NCBI GenBank assembly: GCA_965226945.1
Contig: OZ245717.1
Span: 496,001-560,000 of the forward strand
DNA: 64,000 nt
Reading direction: 5' to 3'
Source of the DNA: SYLG01 sp965226945
Lineage (GTDB): Bacteria; Planctomycetota; Planctomycetia; Gemmatales; Gemmataceae
The notes below the pieces were generated by a model that saw only the letters and a list, made by a program, of their open reading frames with translations, had not been told where the DNA came from and made no database searches. The position numbers and the translations under genes are program-made. Positions 26,710 to 36,373 of the stretch are shown one piece after another; the first letter of the stretch is position 1; every line of letters begins with the position of its first letter.

Positions 26710-28551
26710 ATGGCCAAGTCTCCCGGTGAATTCACTGACCTTTTGGTTCGGGATGCCGTCCTTAGCAAGGACCAGCTCGACGAAGCCCGGGCAATGCAGG
26801 CGCAGACGGGCGCCAAGTTGCACGAGATGCTCGTGAAGCTCGGCTATTGCACCGTCGAACAGGCCATGAAGGCGGTCGCCGAATTCAATAACTTCGAATT
26901 TGTCGACCTCACCGAAAAGACGATTCCGCAAACGGTTGTGGAAATGGTTCCCGAGTCGGTCGCCCGGGAAAACCTGGTGTTCCCCCTGTCGATCGAAGGG
27001 AACACGCTGCGCATCTCGATGTCCGATCCGACCGATTTCGACACAGTCACCAAGCTGCAGTTCATTCTCAATAAAGACATCAATCCGGTGCTCGCTCCCA
27101 AGGAGCAGATCATCGAAGCGATCAACCGGCATTACGGTCAGAGCGAAACCGAATCGGTCGACTCGATGCTGGCCGAATTCACCGACACGGCGATCGACTT
27201 CACTGAAACGGAAGGCGCGGCCACCGCAGCTGACAGCGCCAAGGAAAATGACGCACCCATTGTCAAACTGGTCAACCTGATTATTGCTGAAGCTATCGGT
27301 ATGCGTGCATCCGATATCCACATCGAGCCTTTTGCCGAGCGCATTCGCATTCGCTATCGAGTAGACGGTGTTCTGGTAGAGCGAGATAATCCACCGCGAC
27401 GCATGCTGCTACCGCTGCTATCACGTATTAAGATCATGGGGTCGATCGATATTGCCGAAAAGCGGCGCTGCCAGGACGGCCGGATCAAAACCACCGTCAA
27501 CGGCAAGCACTACGACATGCGCGTATCGATTTTGCCCACGGTGCAGGGCCAGTCGTGCGTCATGCGCATCCTCGATCGCTCGAACATTCAGGTCAACATC
27601 CGCGACCTGGGTTTTGCGGAAGACGACTATCAGCGCTTCCAGGCGATCATCAAGCGCCCCAACGGCATTTTCCTGGTGACTGGGCCGACCGGTTCGGGCA
27701 AGACGACCACGCTTTACGCGGCCTTGTCGGAGCAAAATCGGCCCGACAAGAAGATCATCACCGCCGAGGATCCGGTCGAATATTACCTGCCCGGAATCAA
27801 TCAATGCGAGGTGAAGCACAAGATCGGCCTCAACTTCGCCCGCATCATCCGCTCGATGTTGCGCCAGGCGCCCAACATCATCCTCGTGGGGGAAATTCGC
27901 GATCACGAAACGGCGGAAATCGCGATCCAGGCGTCACTTACGGGACACTTGGTTTTCAGCACCCTCCATACCAACGATGCACCGAGCGCCATCACGCGCC
28001 TCGTCGATATCGGCGTGCAACCGTTCCTCGTGGCCTCATCCGTGATTGCGATCATGGCCCAGCGGCTGGTGCGGCTGGTGTGCGCCAAGTGCAAGGTGCC
28101 CTATGAACCGCCCCTCAAAGAGATCAAGGCCGCGGGCATTACCGACGAACAACTTCGCGGCGCGACCTTCATGAAAGGCCGCGGCTGCCCCAACTGCAAC
28201 AACACCGGGTACCGAGGCCGCCGCGGGATTTACGAACTTCTCAAGATGAATGGCGCCCTGCGCGAACTGACCTTTAAGGGCGCGCCCACCCAGGATCTAC
28301 GCAAGGCCGCTCGCGCCACGGGAATGAGAACCTTGCTGGAAGACGGGGTGAATAAGGCGCTCAAGGGGATCACCACGCTCGACGAAGTGCTGAGCATTTG
28401 CCACCATGCCGATCCGATTCCCGAAATTCCGCCCAAGGCCGATGCGAAGGCCGAGGAAGGCAAGGATGCTGGCGCAGCCAAACCGGGTGCTCCCAAGCCG
28501 CTCAAACCCGACCCGAACAAAGCGCAGCCCAAGGCGCCCGCCCGCCATTAA
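26710..28551 (+). CDS. PilB/GspE-type assembly ATPase (first copy)
   Basis: A 613-residue hexameric ATPase that powers prepilin addition at the inner membrane. Residues 1-150 are an MshEN/GSPII_E N-terminal domain (LLVRDAVLSKDQLDEARAMQ). The motor domain has ASDIHIEPFAERIRIRYRVDG, Walker A GPTGSGKTTTLYA near residue 325, the Asp box AEDPVEYYLPGINQCEV and the His box STLHTNDAPSAITRL. The zinc tetracysteine of assembly (not retraction) ATPases is present: CAKC near 458 and CPNC near 493. A Lys/Ala/Pro-rich tail follows. It is first in a seventeen-kilobase plus-strand cluster of pilus or type II secretion genes. Confidence 0.93.
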   Translation: MAKSPGEFTDLLVRDAVLSKDQLDEARAMQAQTGAKLHEMLVKLGYCTVEQAMKAVAEFNNFEFVDLTEKTIPQTVVEMVPESVARENLVFPLSIEGNTLRISMSDPTDFDTVTKLQFILNKDINPVLAPKEQIIEAINRHYGQSETESVDSMLAEFTDTAIDFTETEGAATAADSAKENDAPIVKLVNLIIAEAIGMRASDIHIEPFAERIRIRYRVDGVLVERDNPPRRMLLPLLSRIKIMGSIDIAEKRRCQDGRIKTTVNGKHYDMRVSILPTVQGQSCVMRILDRSNIQVNIRDLGFAEDDYQRFQAIIKRPNGIFLVTGPTGSGKTTTLYAALSEQNRPDKKIITAEDPVEYYLPGINQCEVKHKIGLNFARIIRSMLRQAPNIILVGEIRDHETAEIAIQASLTGHLVFSTLHTNDAPSAITRLVDIGVQPFLVASSVIAIMAQRLVRLVCAKCKVPYEPPLKEIKAAGITDEQLRGATFMKGRGCPNCNNTGYRGRRGIYELLKMNGALRELTFKGAPTQDLRKAARATGMRTLLEDGVNKALKGITTLDEVLSICHHADPIPEIPPKADAKAEEGKDAGAAKPGAPKPLKPDPNKAQPKAPARH

Positions 28552-28940
28552 TTTCGGCACGCGATTGGGCGTTCGCGATTGGGGGCCGTTCGGCAATGCG
28601 GAGAGGGCCGCCTCGCGTTGCGTCGTGTCCCCCGTGACCGCGCCCTGAGAGTAAGAAGGTCACCAAAGTCTCGGATGGAATGGCCAATATCAACTCAAAA
28701 AGGGGCTTTTGGGGCCGCCCCGTTCCGGTGCCCCTCCTTCCTTCCATTTCCACCAAGAATTTTTCATTAAGGTTGGACAGCAAAGCGCTTGGATCAATAA
28801 CCTTGCTATCAAGGAATAACCACCCGCCCTGTTGTGGGTGGTGTATTCTTTATGGATCACCGGTTGTCCCACGCTTGCGACTTGGGGATTCGAGTCCGTC
28901 CAAACCCTTGCTTTCATCCTAGTTTTGGGGAGTATTCGCC
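28552..28940. other. Intergenic region before pilT
   Basis: About 390 bases with no supported gene. It contains the hairpin at 28,814-28,848, and a promoter for the downstream genes may lie here. Confidence 0.5.
28814..28848 (+). terminator. Hairpin between the first ATPase gene and pilT
   Basis: GAATAACCACCC pairs with GGGTGGTGTATTC around a 10-base loop and is followed by TTTAT. It may terminate or attenuate transcription about 260 bases after the first ATPase gene. Confidence 0.5.
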
Positions 28941-30134
28941 GTGGCCGGATCAACCATTCTCATCGATAAGCTTTTGACGACAGTCATCCAGCTCAAGGCG
29001 AACGACTTGCATATTGCCGTGGGCCAGCCCCCCGTCATCCGCCAGTCGGGCCGCATGCGCAAGCTCGACACCAAGAACCTCGACAACGACGACACCACGG
29101 CCCTGATGAAGTCGATCACGCCCGATCGCTGCCAGCAGGAGCTTGCGGAAAAGGGCGGCGCCGACTTCGCGATCGAATTCCTCAACGGGGTCCGCTTCCG
29201 CGTCGCCGTGTTCAAACAGCGCGGCAACGTCGGCATGGTGATGCGGCGGATTCCGTCGACGTTCCTTTCGTTTGAACAGATCGGCATGCCCGAGGCGATC
29301 AAGCGCCTCATCACCCGCCCTCGTGGGCTCTTGCTCGTGACCGGGCCGACCGGATCGGGCAAGACCACCTCGCTGGCCTCAATGCTCAATTTCATCAATC
29401 AAAACTACGACAAACATGTGATCACGCTCGAAGATCCGATCGAGTATTATCACAACCATCAAAAATGTACCTTCAATCAGCGTGAAATCGGCGTTGACGT
29501 GCCAAGCTTTAAAGAAGGAATTCGCCGCGCGCTGCGTATGGACCCCGACATCATCCTCGTCGGTGAAATGCGTGACCTCGAGACGATCCACGCGGCGATC
29601 GAGGCGGCCGAAACGGGCCACATCGTCTTCGGTACGTTGCACACCAACGGCGCCGCCTCGACGATCAACCGGATCATCGACGTGTTTCCGCAGGAACAAC
29701 AAGACCAGATCCGCACCCAACTCTCGACCGCGCTCATCGGCGTGCTTTCCCAGGCGCTCATGCCGAAGAAGCCCGACGGCATGTGCGCCGCCTACGAGAT
29801 GATGGTGGTCACGCCGGCCATCGCGAACTTGATTCGCGAAAACAAGACCTACCGCATCGACTCGGCGATTCAGACCGGGCGGCGTGAAGGCATGTTTTTG
29901 CTCGACGAAAGCCTGTTCAAACTCTGGCAAAAAGGCCTCACCGCCAAAGAGGAATGCCTGATGCGCGCCTCCAAACCGGCGGAACTGGCCGCCCGCATCG
30001 CCCGGGCCGAGGCCGGCATGATGGAGGAAGAAGGAGACGAAGAGGGGGATGAAGAGGCCGAAGAGGAAGAAGACGAGGACGAAGATGAAGATGAGGAAGA
30101 AGACACCCGCGGCCGCGGTATGAGGCGTCGTTAA
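28941..30134 (+). CDS. pilT: Type IV pilus retraction ATPase PilT with acidic tail
   Basis: 397 residues, starting at GTG 28941 behind a GGGGAG-type site. PilT drives pilus depolymerisation for twitching. The PAS-like N-terminal domain begins LLTTVIQLKANDLHIAVGQPP. The motor has GPTGSGKTTSLASML (about residue 133), EDPIEYYHNHQKC, GEMRDLETIHAAIEAAETGH and FGTLHTNGAASTINRIIDVFP. No tetracysteine is present, as expected for PilT. Residues about 358-392 are almost purely Glu/Asp, ending in RGRGMRRR; this polyacidic tail is not part of ordinary PilT (about 345 residues). Confidence 0.93.
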   Translation: MAGSTILIDKLLTTVIQLKANDLHIAVGQPPVIRQSGRMRKLDTKNLDNDDTTALMKSITPDRCQQELAEKGGADFAIEFLNGVRFRVAVFKQRGNVGMVMRRIPSTFLSFEQIGMPEAIKRLITRPRGLLLVTGPTGSGKTTSLASMLNFINQNYDKHVITLEDPIEYYHNHQKCTFNQREIGVDVPSFKEGIRRALRMDPDIILVGEMRDLETIHAAIEAAETGHIVFGTLHTNGAASTINRIIDVFPQEQQDQIRTQLSTALIGVLSQALMPKKPDGMCAAYEMMVVTPAIANLIRENKTYRIDSAIQTGRREGMFLLDESLFKLWQKGLTAKEECLMRASKPAELAARIARAEAGMMEEEGDEEGDEEAEEEEDEDEDEDEEEDTRGRGMRRR

Positions 30135-30157
30135 TTCATCAGTGCGCGAAAGGGTTT

Positions 30158-32494
30158 TTGACGATCATGGCAACATCCGAGACTCCGAACTCCGGCGCCC
30201 CCCAAATCCCTCAGCGGCCGCAGGTCCCTCAAGGTACTCAAGGGGCTGGCGCGCCCGGCGCGGTGCCCAACCCGGCCGCCCGGCCCGTTCAACCGGGTGC
30301 AGCGGCGCCCCGCCCGGCGCAACCCGGCGCGGCAGCCGGAGCTGGTGCGCCCGCGGGCGTGCCCAGACCTGCTCAACCCGGCGCGCCCACGGCCGCTGGC
30401 GCGGTCCGACCTGCTCAGCCCGGCGCTCCCGGAGCCGGAGTTCCTCGTGCCGCACAGCCGGGCGCAGCTCAGGGTGCGCCTCGTCCCGCGCAACCGGGAG
30501 CAGCCCCTGCCCCGGGCGCTCCTCGACCGGCTCAAGCCGGCGCCACGGCCCCTGCCGGCGCGAAACCCGCCGCGGCACCTGGCGCGGCAGCAGCCAAACC
30601 CGCCACACCCGGCGCTGCCCCCGCCAAGCCAGGCGCTCCTGGCGCGACTCCCGCAAAAGCGGGAGCTCCCGCCGGTGCCAAGCCAGCTGGCGCCAAGCCT
30701 GCCGCGGCACCCGCTGGCGCCAAGGGCGGCCAACCGCCGGCCAAGAGCGTGGACGATTTCGTCGATACCAAAGGGCCATCGACCGGCGGCCGGCGCAAAC
30801 TGGGCCAGGTGCTCGTTGACCTCGGTTTTCTCGATGAAGACCAACTCTGGGAAATCCTCGACGAAGCCCGCAACTCCGGCATTCAACTTGGCCAGGTCGC
30901 GATCAATCGCGGCGTGCTCAATAGCGACCAGTTGTACCAGGCCCTGGCGGAACAACAGGGAATCAAGCTGGTCAACCTGGCCGAGACCAAGCCAACGGCC
31001 GAAGCCCTGACCCTCGTGCCCGAAACGATGGCGGCGGTCTACAAGGTCCTCCCCCTCAATTACAAGGACAAGGTGCTGACGATCGCGATCAGCGATCCGG
31101 CGCACATGGGCGCCTCCGACGATTTGCGCAACCTCCTGGGCTTGAACGAAGTCGTCGTTTGGCTCGCCCACCCCGAAGCGATGCAGGAGGTGCTGACCAA
31201 GTGCTACGCCGGTAAGGAAGAATCGCTGGTCGACCTGATCAAGCAGCTCGAATCGAACACCGATATCGGCGGTCGCAAGGCGGAATCGTCGATCGATCTG
31301 GAATCGATGCTCGAACTCGCCGAGTCGGCCCCCGTGCGCAAGCTGATCAACATGGTGTTCCTCATGGGGATCAAGGACCGCGCGTCCGACATGCATTTCG
31401 AGCCGTTCGAAGACGAATACAAGCTACGCATGAAATGCGACGGCGTGCTCTACGAACTGGTGCCGCCTCCGCGCCATCTCGCGACCGCGATTTCCAGCCG
31501 TATCAAAATTATGTCCAACCTGGACATCACCGAAAAGCGCCTTCCCCAGGACGGCCGTATCGAATTGACGGTGGGCGGTCAGCGCATCGATATGCGCGTC
31601 TCGGTGCTGCCGACCATGTTCGGCGAAAGCATCGTCATCCGGATCCTCGATAAATCCAATGTTAACCTGAGCCTCGACAACACCGGCATGCCGCCGCACC
31701 TGGTCGCGCAGTTCCGCGAGGTGATCCAGAAGCCCAACGGCATCGTGCTGGTGACCGGTCCGACCGGTTCGGGCAAAACCACCACGCTTTATTCGGCGCT
31801 TTCGGAACTCAATACGATCGAGGAGAAGATCATCACGACCGAAGACCCGGTCGAGTATGAAATCGAAGGTCTGATCCAGTGCCAGATCAACCATGAAATC
31901 GGCCTGGACTTCGCGTCGGCTCTGCGCGCCATCCTGCGGCAAGACCCCGACAAGGTCCTGGTTGGAGAGATCCGGGATCTGGAAACGGCGCAAATCGCGG
32001 TGCAGGCCGCTTTGACCGGACACATAGTTTTTTCCACCCTCCACACCAACGATGCGCCCTCCACGATCACGCGCATGCGGGATATGGGGCTTGAACCGTT
32101 CCTTATTACCGCTTCGGTCGAGGCGATTCTGGCCCAGCGGCTGGTGCGCAAGATCTGCTCCAACTGCCGTGAAGAGTTCCGGCCCTCGCCCGACATGCTG
32201 ATGGAATTGGAATTACGGCCCGAGCAAGTGGTTAACGAGAAGTTCTACTACGGCCGCGGCTGTGAGAAGTGCAACAACTCCGGTTACAAGGGTCGCATGG
32301 CCATCCACGAGCTGATGATGATGAACGATGCGCTGCGCGACCAGGTGTCCGCCGGGGCCAGTACCGATGCCCTGCGTAATTGCGCGATCGAGGTTGGGGG
32401 CATGGAAACCCTTAGAGAATGCGGGTTAAGGGCCATTCATCTGGGCCTGACAACCATCGAGGAAGTCGTTCGCGAAACCATCGTCGACGCTTAA
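30158..32494 (+). CDS. PilB/GspE-type assembly ATPase (second copy) with Pro/Ala/Gly-rich N-terminus
   Basis: 778 residues. Residues 10-200 are low-complexity Pro/Ala/Gly/Gln with recurring RPAQPGA units. Residues 205-350 are an MshEN-type domain (LGQVLVDLGFLDEDQLWEIL). The motor has ASDMHFEPFEDEYKLRMKCDG, GPTGSGKTTTLYSAL near residue 533, EDPVEYEIEGLIQC and FSTLHTNDAPSTITRM, with tetracysteines CSNC near 666 and CEKC near 701. It is an assembly ATPase like the first copy but clearly divergent, so the two may serve different fibres or secretion modes. Lies 23 bases after pilT and is followed by the PilC gene. Confidence 0.92.
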   Translation: MTIMATSETPNSGAPQIPQRPQVPQGTQGAGAPGAVPNPAARPVQPGAAAPRPAQPGAAAGAGAPAGVPRPAQPGAPTAAGAVRPAQPGAPGAGVPRAAQPGAAQGAPRPAQPGAAPAPGAPRPAQAGATAPAGAKPAAAPGAAAAKPATPGAAPAKPGAPGATPAKAGAPAGAKPAGAKPAAAPAGAKGGQPPAKSVDDFVDTKGPSTGGRRKLGQVLVDLGFLDEDQLWEILDEARNSGIQLGQVAINRGVLNSDQLYQALAEQQGIKLVNLAETKPTAEALTLVPETMAAVYKVLPLNYKDKVLTIAISDPAHMGASDDLRNLLGLNEVVVWLAHPEAMQEVLTKCYAGKEESLVDLIKQLESNTDIGGRKAESSIDLESMLELAESAPVRKLINMVFLMGIKDRASDMHFEPFEDEYKLRMKCDGVLYELVPPPRHLATAISSRIKIMSNLDITEKRLPQDGRIELTVGGQRIDMRVSVLPTMFGESIVIRILDKSNVNLSLDNTGMPPHLVAQFREVIQKPNGIVLVTGPTGSGKTTTLYSALSELNTIEEKIITTEDPVEYEIEGLIQCQINHEIGLDFASALRAILRQDPDKVLVGEIRDLETAQIAVQAALTGHIVFSTLHTNDAPSTITRMRDMGLEPFLITASVEAILAQRLVRKICSNCREEFRPSPDMLMELELRPEQVVNEKFYYGRGCEKCNNSGYKGRMAIHELMMMNDALRDQVSAGASTDALRNCAIEVGGMETLRECGLRAIHLGLTTIEEVVRETIVDA

Positions 32495-32520
32495 TTCCCA
32501 AATTTTGAGGTAGAATGGAG

Positions 32521-32538
32521 CACCCCCCATTTGGGGTG
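32521..32538 (+). other. Small hairpin in the leader of the PilC gene
   Basis: CACCCC and GGGGTG arms flank a six-base loop just upstream of the AGGAGG-like site of the PilC gene. It may modulate translation or processing between the two genes. Confidence 0.4.
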
Positions 32539-32562
32539 TGAAGCCGCCAGGAGGACCAATCC

Positions 32563-33804
32563 ATGCCGACATTCAAATACCAGGCCATGGATAGCACCGG
32601 AAAAGAAGTCAAAGACCAGGTCGACGCGGCGAGCGAGGAAGAAGCCCAACAAAAAATCAAGAACATGGGTTACTTCGTGACCCAGCTCACCGAAGTCGCC
32701 AACAAGAAGGCCAAGGGGAAGAAGAAGGCGAAGGGGAAGAAGAAGGGCAAGTCCTTCACCATCGGCGGCGTGTCGATGAAGGCGCTTTGCACCTTCACCC
32801 GGCAGTTCTCCACCCTGCAAGACGCCGGTCTGCCGGTGTTGCGCTCGCTCAAGATTCTTGAAGGACAGATGAAGGGAGGCATTCTCAAGAACTCCCTCAT
32901 CGATGTCATCGAGGATGTCGAATCGGGTTCCAGTCTGTCCGAAGCCTTCGGCAAGCACCCCAAATGCTTTGACCGGCTTTATGTGAACATGGTGAAAGCC
33001 GGCGAGGCCGGTGGTGCACTGGAAGTGATTCTGCGCCGTCTAGCTGAGTTCAAAGAGAAGAGCCAGCGCTTGAAAGGCCGAATCACGGGCGCCATGGTCT
33101 ACCCCGTCGTGGTCATCCTCGTCGCGGTGGCGATCCTGTCGTTCATCATGATCTACATCATTCCGAAGTTTGAAAAGATCTTCAAAGACTTCGGTATGAA
33201 ACTGCCCGATATCACTCAGTTTTTGATGGATACCTCGAAGTGGTTTGCCACTTACTGGTATGTCTTGCCCCTCTTCCCGATGGGGTGGTGGCTTTTCCTC
33301 AAACTGGTGCGGCTCAACAAAACCGGCAACTACATCCTCGACCGGTTGTATTTATACATCCCGATTGTGGGCCCCCTGATCGAGAAGATCTCGGTGGCGC
33401 GTACCATGCGAACGCTCGGTACGCTGATCGCCTCGGGTGTGCCGATTTTGGAATCGCTGTCGATCGTTCGAGAAACGTGTACCAACGCGGTGTTCGAACG
33501 GATGTATCAGCGCATTTACGAATCGATCCGTGAAGGTGACACGATCTGTCAGCCTTTGCGCGAAAGCCGGCTGGTCGACGACATGGTCGTCAACATGGTC
33601 GACGTCGGTGAAGAAACGGGCGACTTGGACACGATGTTGTACAAGATTGCCGACGTGTATGACGAAGAAGTCGACGTGATGGTGGAGGCCCTGCTCAGCT
33701 TGCTTGAGCCGATCATGATCGTGGTCCTCGGTCTGATCGTCGGTACGATCGTCATCGCGCTCTTCTATCCGCTGATTAACCTTCTGGAAACCCTGTCGAA
33801 GTAA
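32563..33804 (+). CDS. pilC: PilC/GspF inner-membrane platform protein
   Basis: A 413-residue polytopic platform that links the ATPase to the growing pilus or pseudopilus. It opens with the typical FKYQAMDSTGKEVKDQVDA. A very basic linker of KAKGKKK units occupies residues 46-66. Two T2SSF domains follow, the first starting FTRQFSTLQDAGLPVLRSLKIL and the second from ARTMRTLGTLIASGVPILESL. Membrane segments lie near residues 180-205, 225-245 and 380-408. GCCAGGAGG is close upstream of ATG 32563. Follows the second ATPase gene by about 70 bases. Confidence 0.94.
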   Translation: MPTFKYQAMDSTGKEVKDQVDAASEEEAQQKIKNMGYFVTQLTEVANKKAKGKKKAKGKKKGKSFTIGGVSMKALCTFTRQFSTLQDAGLPVLRSLKILEGQMKGGILKNSLIDVIEDVESGSSLSEAFGKHPKCFDRLYVNMVKAGEAGGALEVILRRLAEFKEKSQRLKGRITGAMVYPVVVILVAVAILSFIMIYIIPKFEKIFKDFGMKLPDITQFLMDTSKWFATYWYVLPLFPMGWWLFLKLVRLNKTGNYILDRLYLYIPIVGPLIEKISVARTMRTLGTLIASGVPILESLSIVRETCTNAVFERMYQRIYESIREGDTICQPLRESRLVDDMVVNMVDVGEETGDLDTMLYKIADVYDEEVDVMVEALLSLLEPIMIVVLGLIVGTIVIALFYPLINLLETLSK

Positions 33805-33841
33805 TCCGGCATTTTCGGTATTTGATTTTTTGGAGACAGCC

Positions 33842-34771
33842 ATGAACGGCAGCTTGACGCGATCTCGAAGCTTTTCACGAAGGCTGGCTCCCGCCGGAGT
33901 TTTGGCAACTGTGCGCAATCGTCCCCGGGCTTCGGCCCGGGGCGGTTTTACGCTCATTGAATTGATGATCGTGATCGCCATCATCGCGATTTTGGCAACC
34001 TTGACGACACTTGGTGTCAATCGAGCCATTGTCTATTCGCGGCAGGTCAACACGAAGACTGAAATGCACATGATCGAACTAGCGCTGACGAATGCCGCCA
34101 GGGAACTGGGGAATGTGCCATACATTCCCAGCAAAATCACACTCTTTGAAAAATTGGACGATTCCGTGGGCACTGCCGGCGATCCGGCCTCAGCCAATCT
34201 TCTCGGCAAAATGTTTCCGGGATTTGTGGAAATCGACTGGAACAACGACGGCACGATTTCCAACACTTCGCCAACCGTACTGGGCGCGGATAAGGCCTGG
34301 GTCTTTTTCCTTGGAGGTATGCAAGTCAACGGTGTGCCAGTTGGATTTGCCAAAGGTGTTTCGCCGAACAACCTGACGGCCACCAATCGCAAGCCCACGT
34401 TTTATGAATTTAAACCGAACCGCCTGAATGTAAAGGGAACCTTTACCTACCTCGATTACTGGGAAAAGGAAGTATTGATTGTTTACTCGAACATGTCCAA
34501 GGATCCAACGAGCCCGACGCTGAATGCCGACAATCCCGATCCGACCAAATTTCCCTCGCGCTATTACAAGTCGAGCAGCCCTGCGATGTTGTTCAACAAC
34601 AAAGGCTATCAGATTTTGAGTGCCGGTAAGGATGGTCTTTTCGCCACCGCCCAGAGCGGCTTTGCATCGGGAACCACCCCCAATGTGTTTAAGGGTTATG
34701 GCGATGTGGGCGTGGGAGCCGATGACCAGGCTAACTTCTCCGATTCGCTTCTTGGCAAACCTATCGATTAA
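33842..34771 (+). CDS. Type II secretion/pilus prepilin (GspG-like)
   Basis: 309 residues from ATG 33842, chosen for the GGAG seven bases upstream; ATG 33830 is in frame. An unusually long basic leader of 35 residues ends RGG, and the mature protein begins FTLIELMIVIAIIAIL, the canonical prepilin peptidase site with Glu at +5. The rest is a globular domain with Asn/Asp/Thr-rich sequence (DWNNDGTISNTSPTVLG). No known ligand motif. Lies 37 bases after PilC, first of a prepilin series, so it may be the major pseudopilin. Confidence 0.88.
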   Translation: MNGSLTRSRSFSRRLAPAGVLATVRNRPRASARGGFTLIELMIVIAIIAILATLTTLGVNRAIVYSRQVNTKTEMHMIELALTNAARELGNVPYIPSKITLFEKLDDSVGTAGDPASANLLGKMFPGFVEIDWNNDGTISNTSPTVLGADKAWVFFLGGMQVNGVPVGFAKGVSPNNLTATNRKPTFYEFKPNRLNVKGTFTYLDYWEKEVLIVYSNMSKDPTSPTLNADNPDPTKFPSRYYKSSSPAMLFNNKGYQILSAGKDGLFATAQSGFASGTTPNVFKGYGDVGVGADDQANFSDSLLGKPID

Positions 34772-34779
34772 GGTGGATC

Positions 34780-35565
34780 ATGAGCCATTCAACGAGATTT
34801 GCCGGGTTGGGGCCTAAAAAAAAAGAGGGCAATTACTCTCTTTTAAACCAGCCGAGTTTTAGCGAGTTTTCCGCGCCGGGTGCGAATGCCGGGCGCGGCG
34901 TAATGGCGCACCGCCAGCCTTGCGCAAGGCAAAGAGGTGGTCGGTCGGGTTTTACCCTGGTTGAACTTTTGGTGATCATCTTGATCATCGGCATCCTCGC
35001 GGCCGGTACGACGGCTGCGGTGATCAAGGTCATCCAGGGACAAAGAAACGCCAATACCAAATTGCTGGTCGACACCATCAACGAAGGCTTGCGCACACAG
35101 GCAAGCAAGTTGACCGATCAGGCTCGTAAAGATGTCGATGCGACGACAACTGGTGATCCCGATCAGCAAGTCAAGGATAATATCGCCGCTTATTGGAATG
35201 TAGTTTTCGTCGATAATTTGGCCGCCGCGACTTCGGCCAATTACAAGGCCATGATGAAAAGCTACGGCATCACCTCCAAAAGTGACTTTTTGTCGCTGAC
35301 CCTTCCCAGCGGTGGAGTCGTGGGCGGATCGGGCAAGCGAGACCCGTCCCTTGATTCCTTTGAGAAGTCTTTTTGCCTGTACATGGTGCTCAAGGGAAAA
35401 TTCAGCGCGCTCGATCCGGAAAGCGTCGCCGGAGCCGTTCAAATGGCCACCGGGCCAGGGACAACCAAGATCCCTTTTATCGCTGATCCTTGGGGTGATC
35501 CGATCACGTTCTCTCCTGCGGCGTTGGGCGCCACCAAGTCTCCCATCGCAGTCAGCATCAATTAA
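34780..35565 (+). CDS. Prepilin-like protein
   Basis: 261 residues from ATG 34780 (AGGTGG upstream); a shorter start at ATG 34903 would give a normal 16-residue leader. The processing site is RSG/FTLVELLVIILIIGILAAG, with Glu at +5 and a membrane helix. The following helix (IQGQRNANTKLLVDTINEGLR) and a small soluble domain have no recognised family. Nine bases separate it from the previous prepilin gene, so they are co-translated. Confidence 0.85.
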   Translation: MSHSTRFAGLGPKKKEGNYSLLNQPSFSEFSAPGANAGRGVMAHRQPCARQRGGRSGFTLVELLVIILIIGILAAGTTAAVIKVIQGQRNANTKLLVDTINEGLRTQASKLTDQARKDVDATTTGDPDQQVKDNIAAYWNVVFVDNLAAATSANYKAMMKSYGITSKSDFLSLTLPSGGVVGGSGKRDPSLDSFEKSFCLYMVLKGKFSALDPESVAGAVQMATGPGTTKIPFIADPWGDPITFSPAALGATKSPIAVSIN

Positions 35566-35597
35566 TAAATCCTTAGTTGGAAGAAAGGAGGCCACGA

Positions 35598-36371
35598 ATG
35601 AACTCTGCACATGCCCTTTCGTCAAGGAAGGCGTATACTCTGGTCGAAATTCTCGTGGCCCTCGGCATCATCCTATCGGTCATGGGGCTGGTCGCGACTT
35701 ACTACCCGAACTATTCGGAACGCGAACAACATAACCGGGCCGCCGACATCATTAAGAACACATTGATGCGCGCGCGGCAGTGGGCGATTCGCGACAAAAC
35801 ATCGACCGGCATTTCGTTTGTCGCTCCTGGCCCGGGAGAATTTGAATCGAAGATCCAGTTCTTCCAAAACGCGCCCATTCTTTATGGAAACGTGGGAAAC
35901 TTCACCTTTACGGGTACGGCTGGGGGCACCAGCATCACGTTGAACCCTCCCGCCATGGCGGGAAAGGTTTTGAATGGAGACTATTTCATTGAGGACGGGA
36001 GCACTCAACCGACGCCTCATCAAGTGATCGCAAATGGAGATGCGACCACCGGAATCGTCAGCCTTAATTCTGGCCTGAGCATTTCTTCTACTGCCTCCTA
36101 CAAATTTCGCTTGGTGCGTGGGCCTCGCCCGATGGAATCGGAACCGACCGTATTGCTGCCGCGCAATATTTCCATTGAAGTGCGCGATTCCAGCAACACT
36201 GTCGTTTCGACCGCGCCTCAGATCATATTCAATGCCCGTGGCCAGATCGAACCGTTTGCCACCGGAAAGTTTTCGATCATCGTCATTTTGAGCGAAACCG
36301 ACGGCACGACCGAAGTCGACCGAATCCTCCTGACGATCGACGCCATCAATGGTATCACCCGGGGGAAATAG
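35598..36371 (+). CDS. Prepilin-like protein (GspH/FimT-like)
   Basis: 257 residues from ATG 35598 behind AAAGGAGG. A short leader MNSAHALSSRKA precedes YTLVEILVALGIILSV; the residue before the cut is Ala rather than Gly, which prepilin peptidases tolerate. The next helix (NRAADIIKNTLMRARQWAIRDK) and the Gly/Thr-rich beta domain with RGQIEPF resemble GspH/FimT minor pseudopilins. It ends two bases before the next gene. Confidence 0.83.
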   Translation: MNSAHALSSRKAYTLVEILVALGIILSVMGLVATYYPNYSEREQHNRAADIIKNTLMRARQWAIRDKTSTGISFVAPGPGEFESKIQFFQNAPILYGNVGNFTFTGTAGGTSITLNPPAMAGKVLNGDYFIEDGSTQPTPHQVIANGDATTGIVSLNSGLSISSTASYKFRLVRGPRPMESEPTVLLPRNISIEVRDSSNTVVSTAPQIIFNARGQIEPFATGKFSIIVILSETDGTTEVDRILLTIDAINGITRGK

Positions 36372-36373
36372 CC

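Noticed and set aside
28861..28915. tRNA-like TTCGAGTCC segment
   Set aside because: The T-arm stem does not pair and no acceptor or anticodon arm can be built.
30131..31396. A 421-residue minus-strand frame opposite the second ATPase gene
   Set aside because: Antisense shadow created by the Pro/Ala/Gly repeat region.
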